Shown here in pieces: positions 33,301 through 48,300 of a stretch of 64,000 nt of DNA (the first letter of the stretch is position 1; each line of letters begins with the position of its first letter). The notes under the pieces are model-generated. The model was given only the letters and a program-made list of their open reading frames with translations. It was not told the DNA's origin and did no database searches. The stretch covers positions 1,426,001 to 1,490,000 of the forward strand of contig BQMF02000026.1 of NCBI GenBank assembly GCA_027922465.2. Direction: 5' to 3'. The translations under genes and the position numbers were made by a program. The DNA is from Turritopsis dohrnii (lineage: Eukaryota > Cnidaria > Hydrozoa > Anthoathecata > Oceaniidae).

Positions 33301-36300
33301 GATTACCCTGTCATTGATGCGTTCCATGCCTTTAATCCGAGAAGTATTCCAACTCCTGTACCTCGGGATTATGGCATTGACGAAATAAAAATAGTTTATG
33401 AGTTTTACGGTGTTAACAAAATTGACATATTTGAACAAAAAAGAAATGAAAGATCTGCTATGATCAAGTGTGGGGAAGAAGCGTTTTCCATTCAATGCAA
33501 GGAATATTTTGAATTGATTTCATCTAAAAAGGAAACTGCGAAGAGAGAAGTAAATAGAAAGCTTGCTGACAAACAGAAATCACTACAACTGTTAGAAAGA
33601 AAAAAGAAAACAACAGGAGTATTAAAGTGATGAAAGCTGAAATTGAAGATCTCGAAAGCAAAGTTAGTAATCCAGTATCTGTATCCGAAGCTCTATCCCT
33701 CACAACAGATTTATTCCCTGATGTCTCTACAGTACTTCACCTAATTTCCATTTGTCCAGCGAGTGGTGCAGTTGTTGAACGTGGGTTTTCTCTAATGAAC
33801 CTCATAATGAATGATCTTAGAAGTTCCATGAACATAACCACTGTTGATGCACTAATGCGAATTTATTATCAAGACGTTGGTTTTTCTGATTCTCATGCTG
33901 AAGATGTAATTATGTAATGTATGTAATTAGAAAAGGCGCGGAAATAGAAGGATTGAGCTGTAAAGCTTTATGATCATGACATCACAGAAAATTTTAATTC
34001 GCAATCTTTAAGACATGTCGAAAGTCAGAAAAATAGAGTCAAAACAAACTTAAGAGGAAAAGAGTTATACGTCAGGGAAAAATTTCCAAGTTCGGCTCGG
34101 CACGGCACAGCTTATAAAATAGACCTTATTTTTCTGACTCGCCATTTTATTGTTGCACGTACAAAATGAATGAACATAAAAGATGTTTCATTTGTAAAAC
34201 ATGCAGGTGGGCTATTAATACTATTTAATGAATGAAATTTTTTAAAGATTTCCCAAGTGGCTAAGCAAATAATGTAACACCTGTGCCATTCGTTAATCGA
34301 TGTTTTTCATGAAAGTCATTCATTCTGTGAAGACTTTAGTTTCGTAATTATCACCTTTCTAGACATATAACATTCACATGCTAGAAGTCTGAAAAAATTT
34401 TCAAAGTAAAAGTTTCAAAGTAACGCGTAAGTCATAATGGCGGACTCTCCGCATACGTATCGAAGCCTCGACTCAAGTGAGATAAGCAAACACTCTTGAC
34501 GGCGTATTACTAAGGAATTGTTTTCGCAGTGAAGGATTTTACAACTGTTTACTTGAAACGTTAGGATGATGCAAGGATTTCCGATCTGAAGAGGCTTTCA
34601 ATGTCGAACTGTGGACTTAATTCTGTGGAAGTTAGTGTGTGGTCTTAAGGAAACACCAAAACACGGCATGCATCTCATAGATTCCTCTTGAAAATAGTGA
34701 CGAAATGGCAACGTTATAATGGAATTTAAAGACTCTAATTAAGCCCAGAAAACGCTGAAATAGCCGTTTTAGAGGGTTCAGAAAGCAAAATTTTCTTTGC
34801 CCCCAACCATGGTGGGGGCAGTGGGAGGCACTATATACTAAAATGCCCTTTTAGTACCAACGCACCCTTGCCCCTAATGCCTGGAATAGGCCCTGGTAAA
34901 GAAATTTATTGCTATGTTACTCAAGTTTGGTTTCAGGTTTCTACTATTTGTGACAGTTTATGGGAAAGGAATACCAAGCTAAAAATCAAGTTATTTAAAA
35001 TTGATTTTTATGTAGAAACTAGAAGCCATTAGGCTTGAACAATTTCCGCATCAGCCCTCTTGAGAAAATTGCTTTAGGCTAATTTTCAAGATATCTGAAT
35101 GACTTTGTTTTCTTGTTGGAAAAGCTTATGTTATGAAATAAGGTCTATCACAATTACCTAAATATACTTATTGAATAAAATGATATTTGGTAGAAGTGAA
35201 CCAAAATCATTTGAAAAAAGAAGCTGTATGGATTGACGACTTTCACAATTGTATTGGCCTCAACACTATTATTACGTCTTTTAGAAACAAATGATTTTAA
35301 ATAGTTTGACAACTTCTATAAAAGTTGAAGACTTAGTCTATTTATGATCAAATCTGAAAGTGATTGTCACATTCAACATCAGCACCTTGTTCTTTGTGCA
35401 AACCTTCCAAATTTGGACCGAACTTTGCCAGAAACGTGAATGTGGTAACATGTTTATATAAACATTGTATGGAACTGTTCATAACATTGATTAGTAGGAG
35501 GGCGAGGAGAAACTTGGGTATTCAAAGATTTTAATCAACAACAATTGCAAGATTACAAGAAGATAAGAATTATATAACTTAAATCAACATATATTCAATA
35601 TATAAATATCTATTTCTACTAAACCTGCATTTCACCACTTGAAACTTTGTATAGAGTTTATAAAATACACGAATGTGCACATAAAGACAAATGACAACAA
35701 AACTTTGCTAGGGTCTGTTTATTACCATCCCGTTAAGCTTTGTTCTTTTCAAGTAGTATAATCATAGAGAGCTTTTGTATACCCAGTGGTATATTGTCTT
35801 TTAAATATGGATTCATATCAATAACATTATTACACTCCAAATTTTCACAGGTTTTTGTGATTTACATTTTCATTGTTTAAATATATCTTCTATCAATGTG
35901 TTGTGAATACGTCTTACTTAAACAATAGCCAACCAAAATCTCACTGTTCTCACATCATCAAAATGTTAATGACTTTATCCCAAACTAAATCATTGTGTGC
36001 TTCCATCAAGTGTTTCCTAGTGAAAAAACCTTGATAATTTTAAACAACGTCATCTTTTCCAATAGGAATATAACACTAATCTGTCCACATAGTGATAACT
36101 TGACCGAGCATTGCACAATGACTAATAATTTAATACACACTGGAATTCCCCAAAGAAATCCCTTCTCTTTAATTTACTCAACTTCATCTCAACCACTTTT
36201 CAATTCACTCTAGCATTCAGAGCCAAGAAAATAGTTTTTTGGACATAATGGTTCAGCAATATCTTGCACACGATGTTTATACTTTCAGTTTATATCAGTA

Positions 36301-39300
36301 TGTAGGCACAGTGTTTGAGTCAATTTATTAACAAAATGAATTGAATTGTGCTACGATAGTTCCAGTTGTTTACTTTTTTTTTTTTCAATATATTCAAATT
36401 TCAGTGTAACATTTCTTTCAAATGGAATGAGTACGTTTCATGCATTTATTGGTAAGATGCATTCACCAGTAATATCGATACTAAATACATTTCTGTGCCT
36501 GTGATCTGATATTGAAAACTTTCAGCGCAGTTTTGTTTGTTATGACGGTTTCTTCTTCATTAAGCATATTTCCCAAGAACACCAATATTTCTTTTCTAAG
36601 AAATGTTCTCATGGTAATATTTGGATTACAATAGTAGGTATAAACAGGAAAGTATTCTTTAAATTCTTCTTAAAATGTTCTACGAAGTTACTTCTACAAA
36701 TTCCACAAAACATAAACCAATTCGGTTAGAAAACACTTCACGTGTTGTGTTAGTATATTTTAAGGACTCGTTAATAAAAATTTTAAAGATTGAATTAGGA
36801 AGTTTTTAGCATAAAAACTGAAATAACTTCCAAATATATTTTAAAAGTTTATAAGAACCTAATATTTTTATGAAATAATATCGAAAATGGTTTTTTTTTA
36901 TTACATTGGCATATAGTTTTGGGCCTGTCATTAACTATACTAAAACAAACAAACCGAAATGCGATCGGACTTTCCGAAAACGGCGAAAAACTGTGACAGA
37001 GATAGATAAATAGATAAATAAATAGATAAATAGAATGTGTTAACCAAACAATTTCCTACGCATAGCGCGTGGAAATTGAATAATTGATGCAACAAAATCG
37101 GAAAATCCATTTTGATTTTGATTATAAGAAATTGAAATTCTGATTTTATGTTATTGAAAAATTGATTTTATATAATGGGAACTTTGATTTTATTAAATTG
37201 GAGCACCCATTTGTGTATTAAATTACCTCATTCACATTCAGTTGGAGATTCAGTTGGGAAGGTACAACAGATAGCTCTAAATTTACTACAAATAGAAACC
37301 ACCAAATAGAAATTCTTTTTATATATTTCCCCGTAGGGCGAAATATATGTTAGAATCGGCTTTTTCCTTCTTCTTCTTCTTCTCCTGAGTTCACGAGTCC
37401 GCGGTTCAGTATTGAATTTTCACCTAGCCGCCAAAGTAGATAAGAATAGAGGCTAGTCTACAGTGATGTAGTGCGCCATTTTTTTTCAGTCAGTGCAGAT
37501 TGTCAGTAGAAGACTTTGCTTTTCCTGCCAGCTTTTAAAATGATTCAAAAGATAAAAGGTTGTTAAATGATGGAAATAATCGTTTCAGTTCAGTGTTGTT
37601 ATGAAAGGTTTTGTTAAAACTTTTTAATGAACGTGTAAAATACAGAAAAAAATTGTTTTGTTTTTGTTGATAACAATAATGCTATATGGATGATTGGTTG
37701 GTAGTTAAATGTTTGGAACAGCAAAACATTGAAGCTGTGATTTCAGTGCAAAGACGAAAATTCATTATCAATACAGGCTGACGATTTATTTTTATTTTAC
37801 ATCCTGATTTGACAGGATAATGTAAATACAGAATGTATAGCCAAACTGAACTGACACAGCACGCACATGATGTACAGCCACCACAAGGGAAACCTTTCAT
37901 ACGTGGAGAACAAGTATTTCAACCAATTATGTTAATTCAAAGAGTACATTACAAAAACAGCAAGTAAAAACGTGATGTCGTATATGCAATAAGATGTTCC
38001 AGAAAACAAGTTACGTACAATATTTTTTTACACAGGATTGAGACAGATAATAACTTGAAAGAACCTGTTTGAATGTGCTTCTTTGGCCTGGATAGGCTGG
38101 ATACTATGGATTAATTCCATGATCACGCATACTGTTTTGATACTGTATTATGGTATTTTATTTGTAAAAAGTATATATATAATATTTATACTGTCAACTT
38201 TCCTTACACAAACAACAAACATAAATCAAAACACAATCCGACATAAGAATCTGTAAATTAAATCAAACCAAAACTCAAACTTCTTTTTTTAGCTTCATAG
38301 TGATTTGGTTATGGATGTGTATTTTTACTACCAAAATCTGTTTGTTTTTTTCATTTGAGATTTACGAAAGTCATTTTTATCACATAGTAAATAATGAGTG
38401 TCCACATATTTTTGTGACTGAGATGTTTATTCTGAACACTTGAATTTAATTTTATAAATTGTCACTTTTAAGACCATCTCTTTTTGGAAAATAACTCTTG
38501 TCCTAAATTGAAATGCTACACAGTACAAATTTTGATTGTTTTTGATAGTTATTTGCTGTCTACCCCAAAGTATTTTTAATACTTAGACTGTAGTATTAAA
38601 ATTAGGTTTGAAAATTTTCTTTTCTTCTTTTGTAAACTTGTAAACAAATTTCATTGTATGATGTTGTAAAATAGTTTAATACGAGTTACGAAAAGCTGTG
38701 TTCTGTCGAATTACATTGCTTGCCATGATATTACTGTGTAAAAGGATGTCAAGCTTCTGCAGCAATGAAGATCATACATTTATTATGATGAATTTACCTT
38801 ATACATATTGATGCAGTTGTTGATATTCAGTTGTTTAAGGGGAAATATTAGTTGCATGTAGGTCTTCCAATTTTTAGCTTTGTCATAATAACTTCTCATA
38901 ACTCATAACTTTTTTTAACTCCTCAGCAAAAATTATAAGAGAAACCATGTCACATGACCATGAATATCTTCATTTCATAATAAGTTCGAAATAACTTCCT
39001 TTGTGGTATTAAATTGAATTCTACCCTGATTAGTATGGACAGCATTTTTTATTTGCATTGATGGTACTTTTCTTATGGTCTTCTATGTACACACAATAAT
39101 TGATAAAAGTTTTGCAACTTTGGGGAAATATATAGTCGCGTTTTTGCGAATCTTGTTTAAGTTATACGACAGGATCGTTGTTTTGGTGAATTCATTGGTG
39201 GGGAACGTTTGTCTTTATTTTAAAACCTTTGTCTTTTTGTTCTCCTGACCATTCTCCTCACAAAGGTATATGGCACATTTAATTCCTTGGCAATTCCACT

Positions 39301-42300
39301 AGGAGATACATGTGTCCCAGGTTCTTCTTGGGAACAAACTTTTTCTTCGTTTTCATGGCACGTAGCTATTGTTTGACAATCAGAACCCTTTTTTCACTTT
39401 TCATCTTTTGATCAAACAGTATAAGGAAGACTTGTCCCTTCAGGGTTAACTTTCGAAATTTTGGTCAGCAGTGTATCCTTTTTGTGATGATGGAAAAAAA
39501 AACATAATGAAAATATGTCAGCACTGTACGTCACTCTTTCTGCTGGAGTGACCCACATTTAAAGCATGATAATGTAAAGTCTTCTGGGAAAGAGCACTGC
39601 AATAGCTTCAAAGCACGTGGAAAAGAAAATCACATGAGAGGAACAAGCATCAAAGAAACTTCATGAACATTTCACTGCTGTTTTGATGACTTCTGTAAAA
39701 ATATTGAAAATTCTGTATGATTTCACAAAATGTATCTTCCATAAAAGTTATCAAATCCTGAAACTATTACAGATGGTTGAAAATAGTCTGAAAAATATTT
39801 TGTTAAATTTGAGGTGTTTCCAGCAATTAAAAAAGTGTGCGTTGATTTTTCTGGCACACCCGATATACAGCCAGAGCAGTTAACTGTACACAAGTACAAG
39901 TACAAGAGATCAGAATTTTAATCAAGTGCTTTTATTACAGTGATATTGAATCTAAAGAGTGGTTCCGTTCATTAACATCAAAAAAGTAATTCATTAGAAA
40001 TGGAAAAGCAATTTATTCATTTTTCCAAAAACTGTCACATTTTATGCTGACAAAGCTATATATCAACACTGATATCATGGTAAATTTCATCTTACTTTAC
40101 TCCCAGTCAAAACTGTTTCATTTTCTGAAATTTCTTTTCCCTTGCAGATTTTCCCTGAGCTGATCTCCATTTGTAGGTTTGCCAGCAAAAAGCAGTAGAG
40201 ATCTGGAAACAAGCTAGCATAACTATAACAGCAATTATTTTTAGTGATTTGATAACTAGGTGCTTATCACTGAAATCTTTATTTACTTCCTTATTTACAT
40301 ATTTTATAAGTCAGCAATTTCCTCTTGAACATTGTGATGTCATGTTGTCATGGAGATCAAGTTTTGAGCAAAAGCTTTAAATGGTAAAATCTTGGGAACA
40401 AAAAATTCAAAAACTGACTTTCATCATTTTAGAAATTCTTCCAGATGGTACAAAAAGCAATCAATTTTTATTTCTTAAGTTTAGTTCCCCTTTAAAGATT
40501 GTGGATCAATAGCGCTTGTAGACATGCTCAAATGTTAGAAATATTAAGAAATCAAGTAGCATTGCAATATTGTCGTCAAAGTAATATGTTTTTACTTCAA
40601 TAGAATTTCTGTTATTTTTAATCAATTAATTTTGGAAATTTTACGCTATTGAACTACACAAGGCTGTAACTCGTCCACATGAAGTAGTATTTCCTCAATA
40701 TGCACAAATACTTTATTTTGTGAACTTCAGTTTTTGATTGATAGAAAATGTTTCGTTTAGATTTTATTGAAAAATGAGGAATCCCAAGGTAAGTTTTATT
40801 TCTATTTTTTTAACTTAGTGAAAAGTTGTTGAACTAATAATGTTTTTGAGAAGTTTGATTTCTTGTGGATATTTAGATATGAAGCCTAAAAAGAAACTTG
40901 AACAAGTTGCATCTTATTCATTATTTGGTAACATTGTTGATATGAATGTAGTAAGGTTAAGTGGAAATACAAGAGACTCATTGTTATTGGTATTTAAAGA
41001 TGCTAAGGTAGTCAACATTCAATAGATAAAGTAGAATTACATTTTGTATCTTCATTGTTTCAAGCATAGAAGTATATCAGTTTTGTAATTTTTTATCAAC
41101 AAAATTTTAGCTGTCAATTGTTGAATATGATCCATCTAATCACGATCTTAAAACAGATTCCATGCATTTCTTTGAAAATGAAGAATTTAAGGTAAAAGAT
41201 TCTTTGATCTGAAAAGATGTTATTTATTTCACCTCAATATTTTTCATCTTTAGTTATGTACAGTATTTGATATGTACTTTGATTGGTTTGCTTTTCATTT
41301 GGTTGAATTTTTTGATGCTTGAAAACAGTTGGAGTTATTAAAGTGTCTTACTGTTTCTCAATCTATTAATATAGTCAATAACACTCCTGTCTATAATAAA
41401 CTCTCATTGAGCTGAAATAGCATGTAGGTTCCCTTGATATCAACATAGCAAGTTAACAACTTTAGATCTAATTTGAAATCAGTATTTTATATTTCCATCA
41501 TTTGAGATTTTGTCTTGATCATTCTTTGGCTTGAGAACTCACTGACATAAGTGAATACTGTTGTTCATTTGTGAGTTTCAATGAGGCAATCCAGGGTCCC
41601 AGGGTAAGCATTTTTCTGATAACTAATTTCACTTATTTTACAGAGTGGCCTGGTTCAGAATTTCCACCTTCCATTAATCCGAGTAGACCCTGATCATAGA
41701 TGTGCTTGTGTATTGGTTTATGGACACCATCTTGTTGTTCTACCATTTAAGCATACAATGAAGATAGAAAGTGGAGAGGAGATGGATGGGTAACCACCTT
41801 ATTTGTAATTTCCTTCCTATAGTAACATCAATGTTAAAATCTAGACTCCATAGATTCAATAAATAAGAACCATGCATGATGTTATTTATACTTGCTTGAT
41901 CAAAATTTTAGACATTGTTTTGAAAAAATATATAGGGAAGTAAAACACCTGAACGAAATACCATAGCTGAGTCAAACATTTTTGTGGCACAGCTTTTAGG
42001 CAATTGTGCTATGTGTGTGTATTTGAAATGCAAATGTCTGGTCGTGCCTACAAAAATTATCCTCGTTAGCTTTTGACTGTTATGGATGGTCAGGATAGGA
42101 TTTTGGACTTTCATGAAGATTGTAAATATATTTAGTTCAATGTTTTGATTTTGGATTTAACATTCCTTTCTCATAATTTAGTCAAGGAAGAGAAAGTGCT
42201 ACCATTTTTTTCAAAAAATTTGCATTTATGTTGACTTGAATATGCTGTTTGCTTTTTATAATTTGTAATTAGCTGGTGGCTACTTACAAATCTTTTGGCA

Positions 42301-45300
42301 CTACATGCTACTATTTGGTATCAGTTGCACACAGTACATTCTGAATTCATGTAACAACATTTTTCAGTTTAGCTGGATGCATTCTTGTGAAATAGTGATT
42401 TGTTTTATAGAAACTTGTATTTGGTTCTCTAAATTTTAAACTGTTGATCATTGTACTCTTCATTATAGAGAAAAGCTTTCCGTAACAAGTCTTTAATGAC
42501 TTATTTTTCTGTTTTTTCCTTTTCTATAGGTCACATATTCAATCTGTGTTGCCAAGTTATATGATTAACTTGCAATCCTTGGAACAACTTATCACAAATA
42601 TTTCAGACTTGCAATTTTTGCATGGCTACCATGAGCCAACTCTTATGATACTTTATGAACCTGTTCAAACATCAGCTGGGCAAGTATATTCCTTCTTCAC
42701 TTCAATGTTAACAGTCTACAGTTTAGATAATTACCTGGTCCTGAAAGTTCTTGAAATGCATGAATTGCTAGGGAATTGTATTACAGTTGATGATAATAAT
42801 AAATGAAAACTTATGGTTTCACTTTAAACTAATTAAAAACTTGTGTAGCTTTTTAGGATATGAAATAAATTTTTTAGGTTCTAAAAACATTATTCATTAT
42901 GACAAATTAAACAATGCTGAACCAATGTCATTTTTTAAGTAAATTATACGATATGAATTGAAGTGAATTAAATTTTTTGTAAATCTTTTTAGTCAACAGC
43001 TCAAAAGTAAAATAAACATACCTTATAGCTGATTGAACCTGATAAAACCTTTAAAATAAACATACCTTATAGCTGATTGAAAACCTTCTGGAATATTGTT
43101 TTCAACACTTCAATCTGTTTTTACATTCTTAAACTTAACTGAATTAACAATTTTACAGAAGAATAGCTGTTCGCCAAGATACATATTGTGCTGCAGCTAT
43201 ATCATTGAATATGTCAGAAAAGGTTCACCCTGTTATATGGGCCGTCAATCACTTACCCTTCGACTGTCAAATGCTGCAACCAGTCAGGAAACCTATTGGT
43301 ATGTTTTTGTTCATTTAATATAACTGTTATAAATCTACCATCTGATTTATATATACAAACTAATTTGATTGAATTGTTTTTGTTTAAATGGCTTACCTAC
43401 AGTACATGTAACTATTGACTACTTTCATAAACCTAAAATGCAGAAAGTCTCTAGGTGAACAAACTACAACAGTTCTCCAAGAAGCTTAAAAAACATAACA
43501 GGTACAACAACATAACAGGTAGAATGATTTTTCAAATCCTGCAGTCTACCTTATTACACATTAACATTATGAAAGCATAATACAAAATAAAACAGTTTGT
43601 AGCCACCAGTAAGTTGTATCTGAGTGACATTACATTCCTTATTTTATTGTACAAAAGTCAATAAGTGTACTTTTACAATTGCCTTTTGTATCATTAAAAA
43701 ATTGCTTTAAAAAGTTGCTTTCTACAAAAGGTTTTCAGTAAGTATTATGGAATATATTTTTTCACATATTTTTGGCCTAAAGAAAATAAAATAATACCTT
43801 TTCCACTAGCTGCTTGTTTACTAGCATTAAGAACTTCTTTTTGTAAACAAGCACTTAGTAAATTAATTTCAAGCCGGTTATAAGTTTCTACAATTTAAAG
43901 TTTAAATAAAGAATTATGTCTTTGCATTCCTTCACTGTCATAATTAAGACATAAACAGGGCAAGGTGGTGATCAAGCTGAAACAATGAATTTTGAGGTGA
44001 AAACCTCACAATGATACCAATCATTCATGGGTACTTTTGTGTCTACTAAAACCTGCAAATGTAAAGTTGGTTACACAGAATTCCTAAAAAAATAAATACA
44101 AAAGGATAAAGTGATGATGATGCAATGCAATATGTTCCTTTCTGCAATTCAAAATACCTTCCCCATTTTGGTTTTCAGCTTATCTTGTCTCTTTCACAAC
44201 ACCAGCATCTTTCACAACACCAGCATCTTTCACAACACCAGCATCTTTCACAACACCAGCATCTTTCACAACACCAGCATTGACAACATTCCTTTTTGAT
44301 GCTAGGTCACTATATGAATCTCATAATGTATGCTATGTATAAAAGTCACCAAAGTCACCATAGCACTGGCAAAAAACAACAATACTTTTTGTATCAAACT
44401 TTTTGTATCAAAATGTGCGACTCAGCTACAACATGCTACAACATGGGTACACTTTTAAGTTGACAATTCCTTAATTTTATTTTTTGTGAACTCTTTGGGG
44501 GTGACACAACACAGGATGAACATGGGCAGTGAGCAACGCCTCCTTGGCGGCTAGTTTCTCATTAAATGGAATGCAGATACCTGCTTTATGTGTTTAGGTG
44601 GTGTTTTGGTATTCGCATCTAATTCACTGATTTATCTCAATCAAAGTATCCCAGCTTACGGTGTTTCATTAAATAGCATGACTGAGACTACTACAATGTT
44701 TCCCTTACGTAAGTCAAAATTTCAAAGATGTTTTTCTCTTGATTTTTTCTTACTTACTAAAATTCTTGTTCCATTGTTTTTTTCAGAAGTCCAAAATGAT
44801 GTTATAATAAGTTTAGCAGAAGCTTGCTGTTGCTTTTTATCAAATGAAAGATTAGTTTTATCACTGAAAGGTGGTGAAATGTAAGTTGACAACCATAAAT
44901 TCTGACGGATTTGAATATATATTCAATTTCAACATGCTTTAATGAAGGAACTTGTTTGATTTACTCATGGTATCTTTCTGTGTATCTGCATATTTATTTA
45001 TCTAATAACTATTAGATTTCAGATTACATGTTCAAGAACTTTAAAAATCTATGCTGAAATTAATTTGCAATAGTTTCTTATGAGAAACTCATTGGTAAAT
45101 CAGTTGTAAAATTTTGTGCAAAGATTAAACTCCAGTGCATACGTGCTTGAATTAATTTTGTGTGCTATGAATAATTGTACAGTGTTAATTGTTCAAATAA
45201 AAGCCCAGATTTACATAAAGATAAAACATTTTTTGAACACAAATTGTAGCATTACATCACAAACGCCACATTTGTTCATGAGATTTCCCTTACTAGAGAG

Positions 45301-48300
45301 ATTGGTGTCTTATTTAACATGTTATTTAAGTAGAATTTAGAAAAACACCATAAGTGTTAAAAGAGAAGTAAAAAATATCGAAAATAATGAAGTGAGGGTA
45401 ATGAATGTGAAAACAAACTTAAGGATTGTCTATAACCTCTAAACAAATTTTCAGTTTTTATGATACTTTCATTTTTCCCCTATAAGAGTATACATTTTCT
45501 GAAAGCTAAATAAATTCTCTATCGATCTATCACATCAGCTTTTACAAAAAACAAGATTCGCATAAATGCGACTATATATTTCCCCAAAGTTGCGAAAATT
45601 TTATCAATTATTGTGTGTACATTGATAACCGTAAGAAAAATGTATTAATTACAATTGTATAACTAATATCAACCTGATACTCAGTTAAAAATGTTCTTAC
45701 TAAACAACAGGTGGAATTGAATTTAACACCAGAAAAGAACTTATTTTGAGCCTATTATAAAATAAATAGGTTTCTCTTAACAATTTCAACAGAGGAGTTA
45801 AAAAGTGACTGAGAAGACTAAAAATTATATATAAGACCAAAATGCAACTAATATTTCCCCTTAAACAACGGAATATCAACATTTGCATCAATGTGTAAGG
45901 CAATTTCGTCATGATCATTATTCTTGCAGAAGCTTGTAAAGTTTCATATGCTTAACACCACGAAATCACATAAAACAATTCAACAATACAACAAAATTCA
46001 ACAAAACATTTGCTTTTTGTAACTCGGATAAAACTTACGACTATACAATCAAATTTGTATACAGGTTTACAAAAGAAGAAAAGAAAATTGGTCAAACCTA
46101 ATTTTAATAGTGCAGTATAATGTAGTATTTAAAATACTTTGAGGTAGACGTATAAGCAAATAACTATCAAAAGTAATCAAAATCTCTACTAACAGATATT
46201 ATGTCAGCATTTCAAATTAGGAAAAAAATACTTATTTTCAAAAATAGAGAAGGGTTTAAAATGACAGTTTATAAAATTAAATTCAAGTATTTAGAATGAG
46301 CATCTCTGATTCAAAAAAATATGTTCACACACACTATTTATATGTGAGAAAAACAACCTTCGTAAATCCCAAATGAAAAAAACAAAACAACAGATTTTGG
46401 TAGTGAAAATGTATATCCATAACAGGGTTCGAATTAAATCTACTAAGTGATCCGCGAAAATTTGAAAACCTCCGGGGAGCACCTCCCCCACGATGTTTTT
46501 ATTTCAAAATGATACTAGTAAAATAAAATACATTTCTTTTTAGCATAGAAGTAAAGTTATCAAAATAAAAAACACAACCAAGATCATACGATAACGTAAT
46601 AAAAGAAGAAGTTATTTTACACGCAAAAATAATACATTAATGTTCTTCATCGCTATCTAAATCTTCTATGTCTGAAAGTGTCATTGCACCAAGGTCTACA
46701 ATACAAGATTTCTCTTCAGATGTTTTTCTTTTCTTGGGGTAATTGTGAGGGCCCGAAGATAGTCTGCCCACTTTCGCATCATACCACTCCGATATCGCAA
46801 CGTCTGGATTAAAGCTTTCGATATCAGAGCCTTCTTCACATATCTGCAATGTAGCACTTAGTCGATCACGACTTTATCTGTTACGCCAATCATTTTTTAC
46901 ACGTAACATTTCTAATGTCAAAACAATGTCTTTTTTTCTTTCATTCGATTTCCGGATGTACAAAATTCGAAACATTCAATTTCAACCAATCAGAGTGTGT
47001 CCTTCATATGCGGCAAATGCGCAGAAGAAAAAATTTAGAAGTTTGAATGAATTTTTTGAGATTTCCCTTGTGTTTATTAGTATCAAATAAAAACTTTTTA
47101 AAGAAAATGGCATTCGGCTGCCATGCGAAGATAATTTTTGTAAATGTCAGGTTCCTCTAAGATCAGCTCCCTAAGAAGTTGTGCATAAAAACCATGGCTA
47201 TCTGTACGCTGTAACCAGGGCTTTGCGCAATCACTTCTACGCTTTCTTAGTTTTTATCATCATCACAGTATAGCGCGATTATAATAGATGCGGTTGCAAT
47301 TTTCACCTTCTCTGGCACATCCATCTTCACTTTTATTACTGTTATGAATAAGTATACTATGATTTTACATAATGTGTATTTTACTATTACATAATGATTT
47401 TTTCCATACATCAATTGAGTATGTAAAATCATATATGTAAAATCAGATCGTGTATTTTGACCTTAAGAAATTAAAAGAATACGTTTTTCATCTATTTGGA
47501 ACTAAAGAGTAGACTGTAGAGGCGCGCTTAAGAAACGTATGTGAATTTTCTTCGCACTAAAAAACATTTTTATTGAAGTTCAAATTGTTTTAAAACTATC
47601 AAAATCAATTCTCGAATATGATGAAAACTTGGAAAAAGTGTTCCGCGAAATCTTAAAACCAGATCGCGACCGCTAATTCGAACCCTGCATAACCAGATCA
47701 CTACATATATTGCTGAAAGTAGAAGTTTGTGTTCCGACTTGATTTAACTTACAGACTGCTATGTTGGATTGTGTTTTGATATACTTTCGTTGTTCATAAG
47801 GAAAATTGACAGCATATTAATTTTTACGAAATAAAATATCATATATATATACAGTACCAAAACAGTATACATGATCATGGAATTAATCCATAATTAATTA
47901 TGTTTCCCTTGTCAGAATACGATGATCCAGAGAAGCACACTCGACCAGATTCTTTCAAGTTATTTTGAATATAATCGTTGATCAAAGATTTTAGTTTGTT
48001 TTTTATTTATGTTCACATGTTTTTGTTATAATTTAAGGGCAGAAACTTTCGCGTTTTTGGCCCTTTTTCGCGAAAGTTTGTTCAATAAATTTCGCGGGAT
48101 TTTTTGACACGCGAAACTTTCTGCCCTTAAAGTATCTATCAGTTTTTGGTAACATGTTGTGTGCTATACCCAGGCTGTACAAATAATAAGCGCAATTCTT
48201 CTAAGACTCTTTTTTCGCTACCAAAAGATAAATTGGCGAAAGCATGGATAACAAGGACAAATAGAGCAGACGTCCTTCCTAAAGCAGTTTTTGTATGCGA

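Larger units (their letters stand above)
30630..40491. mobile_element. 9.9-kb TTAA-flanked element filling CPSF1 intron 1
   Basis: Inverted ends AGGGGAACTAAACT, flanked by TTAA (30626-30629, 40492-40495). Inverted similarity continues for about 150-190 bp on each side, including CATGATCTCCATGGTAACATGAC and its partner near 40345-40370. The interior holds a complete 4-kb hAT (30882-34895), dispersed repeat R1 copy C and unassigned sequence. TTAA with AGGG-type ends suggests Kolobok or piggyBac; the region 39240-39480 read on the minus strand may hold decayed coding sequence but no family is recognisable. Without it, intron 1 is about 500 bp. Confidence 0.75.

Noticed and set aside
44111..44299. 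Open frame with FHNTSI peptide repeats
   Set aside because: It is produced by an 18-bp minisatellite inside a CPSF1 intron; the flanks are not coding.
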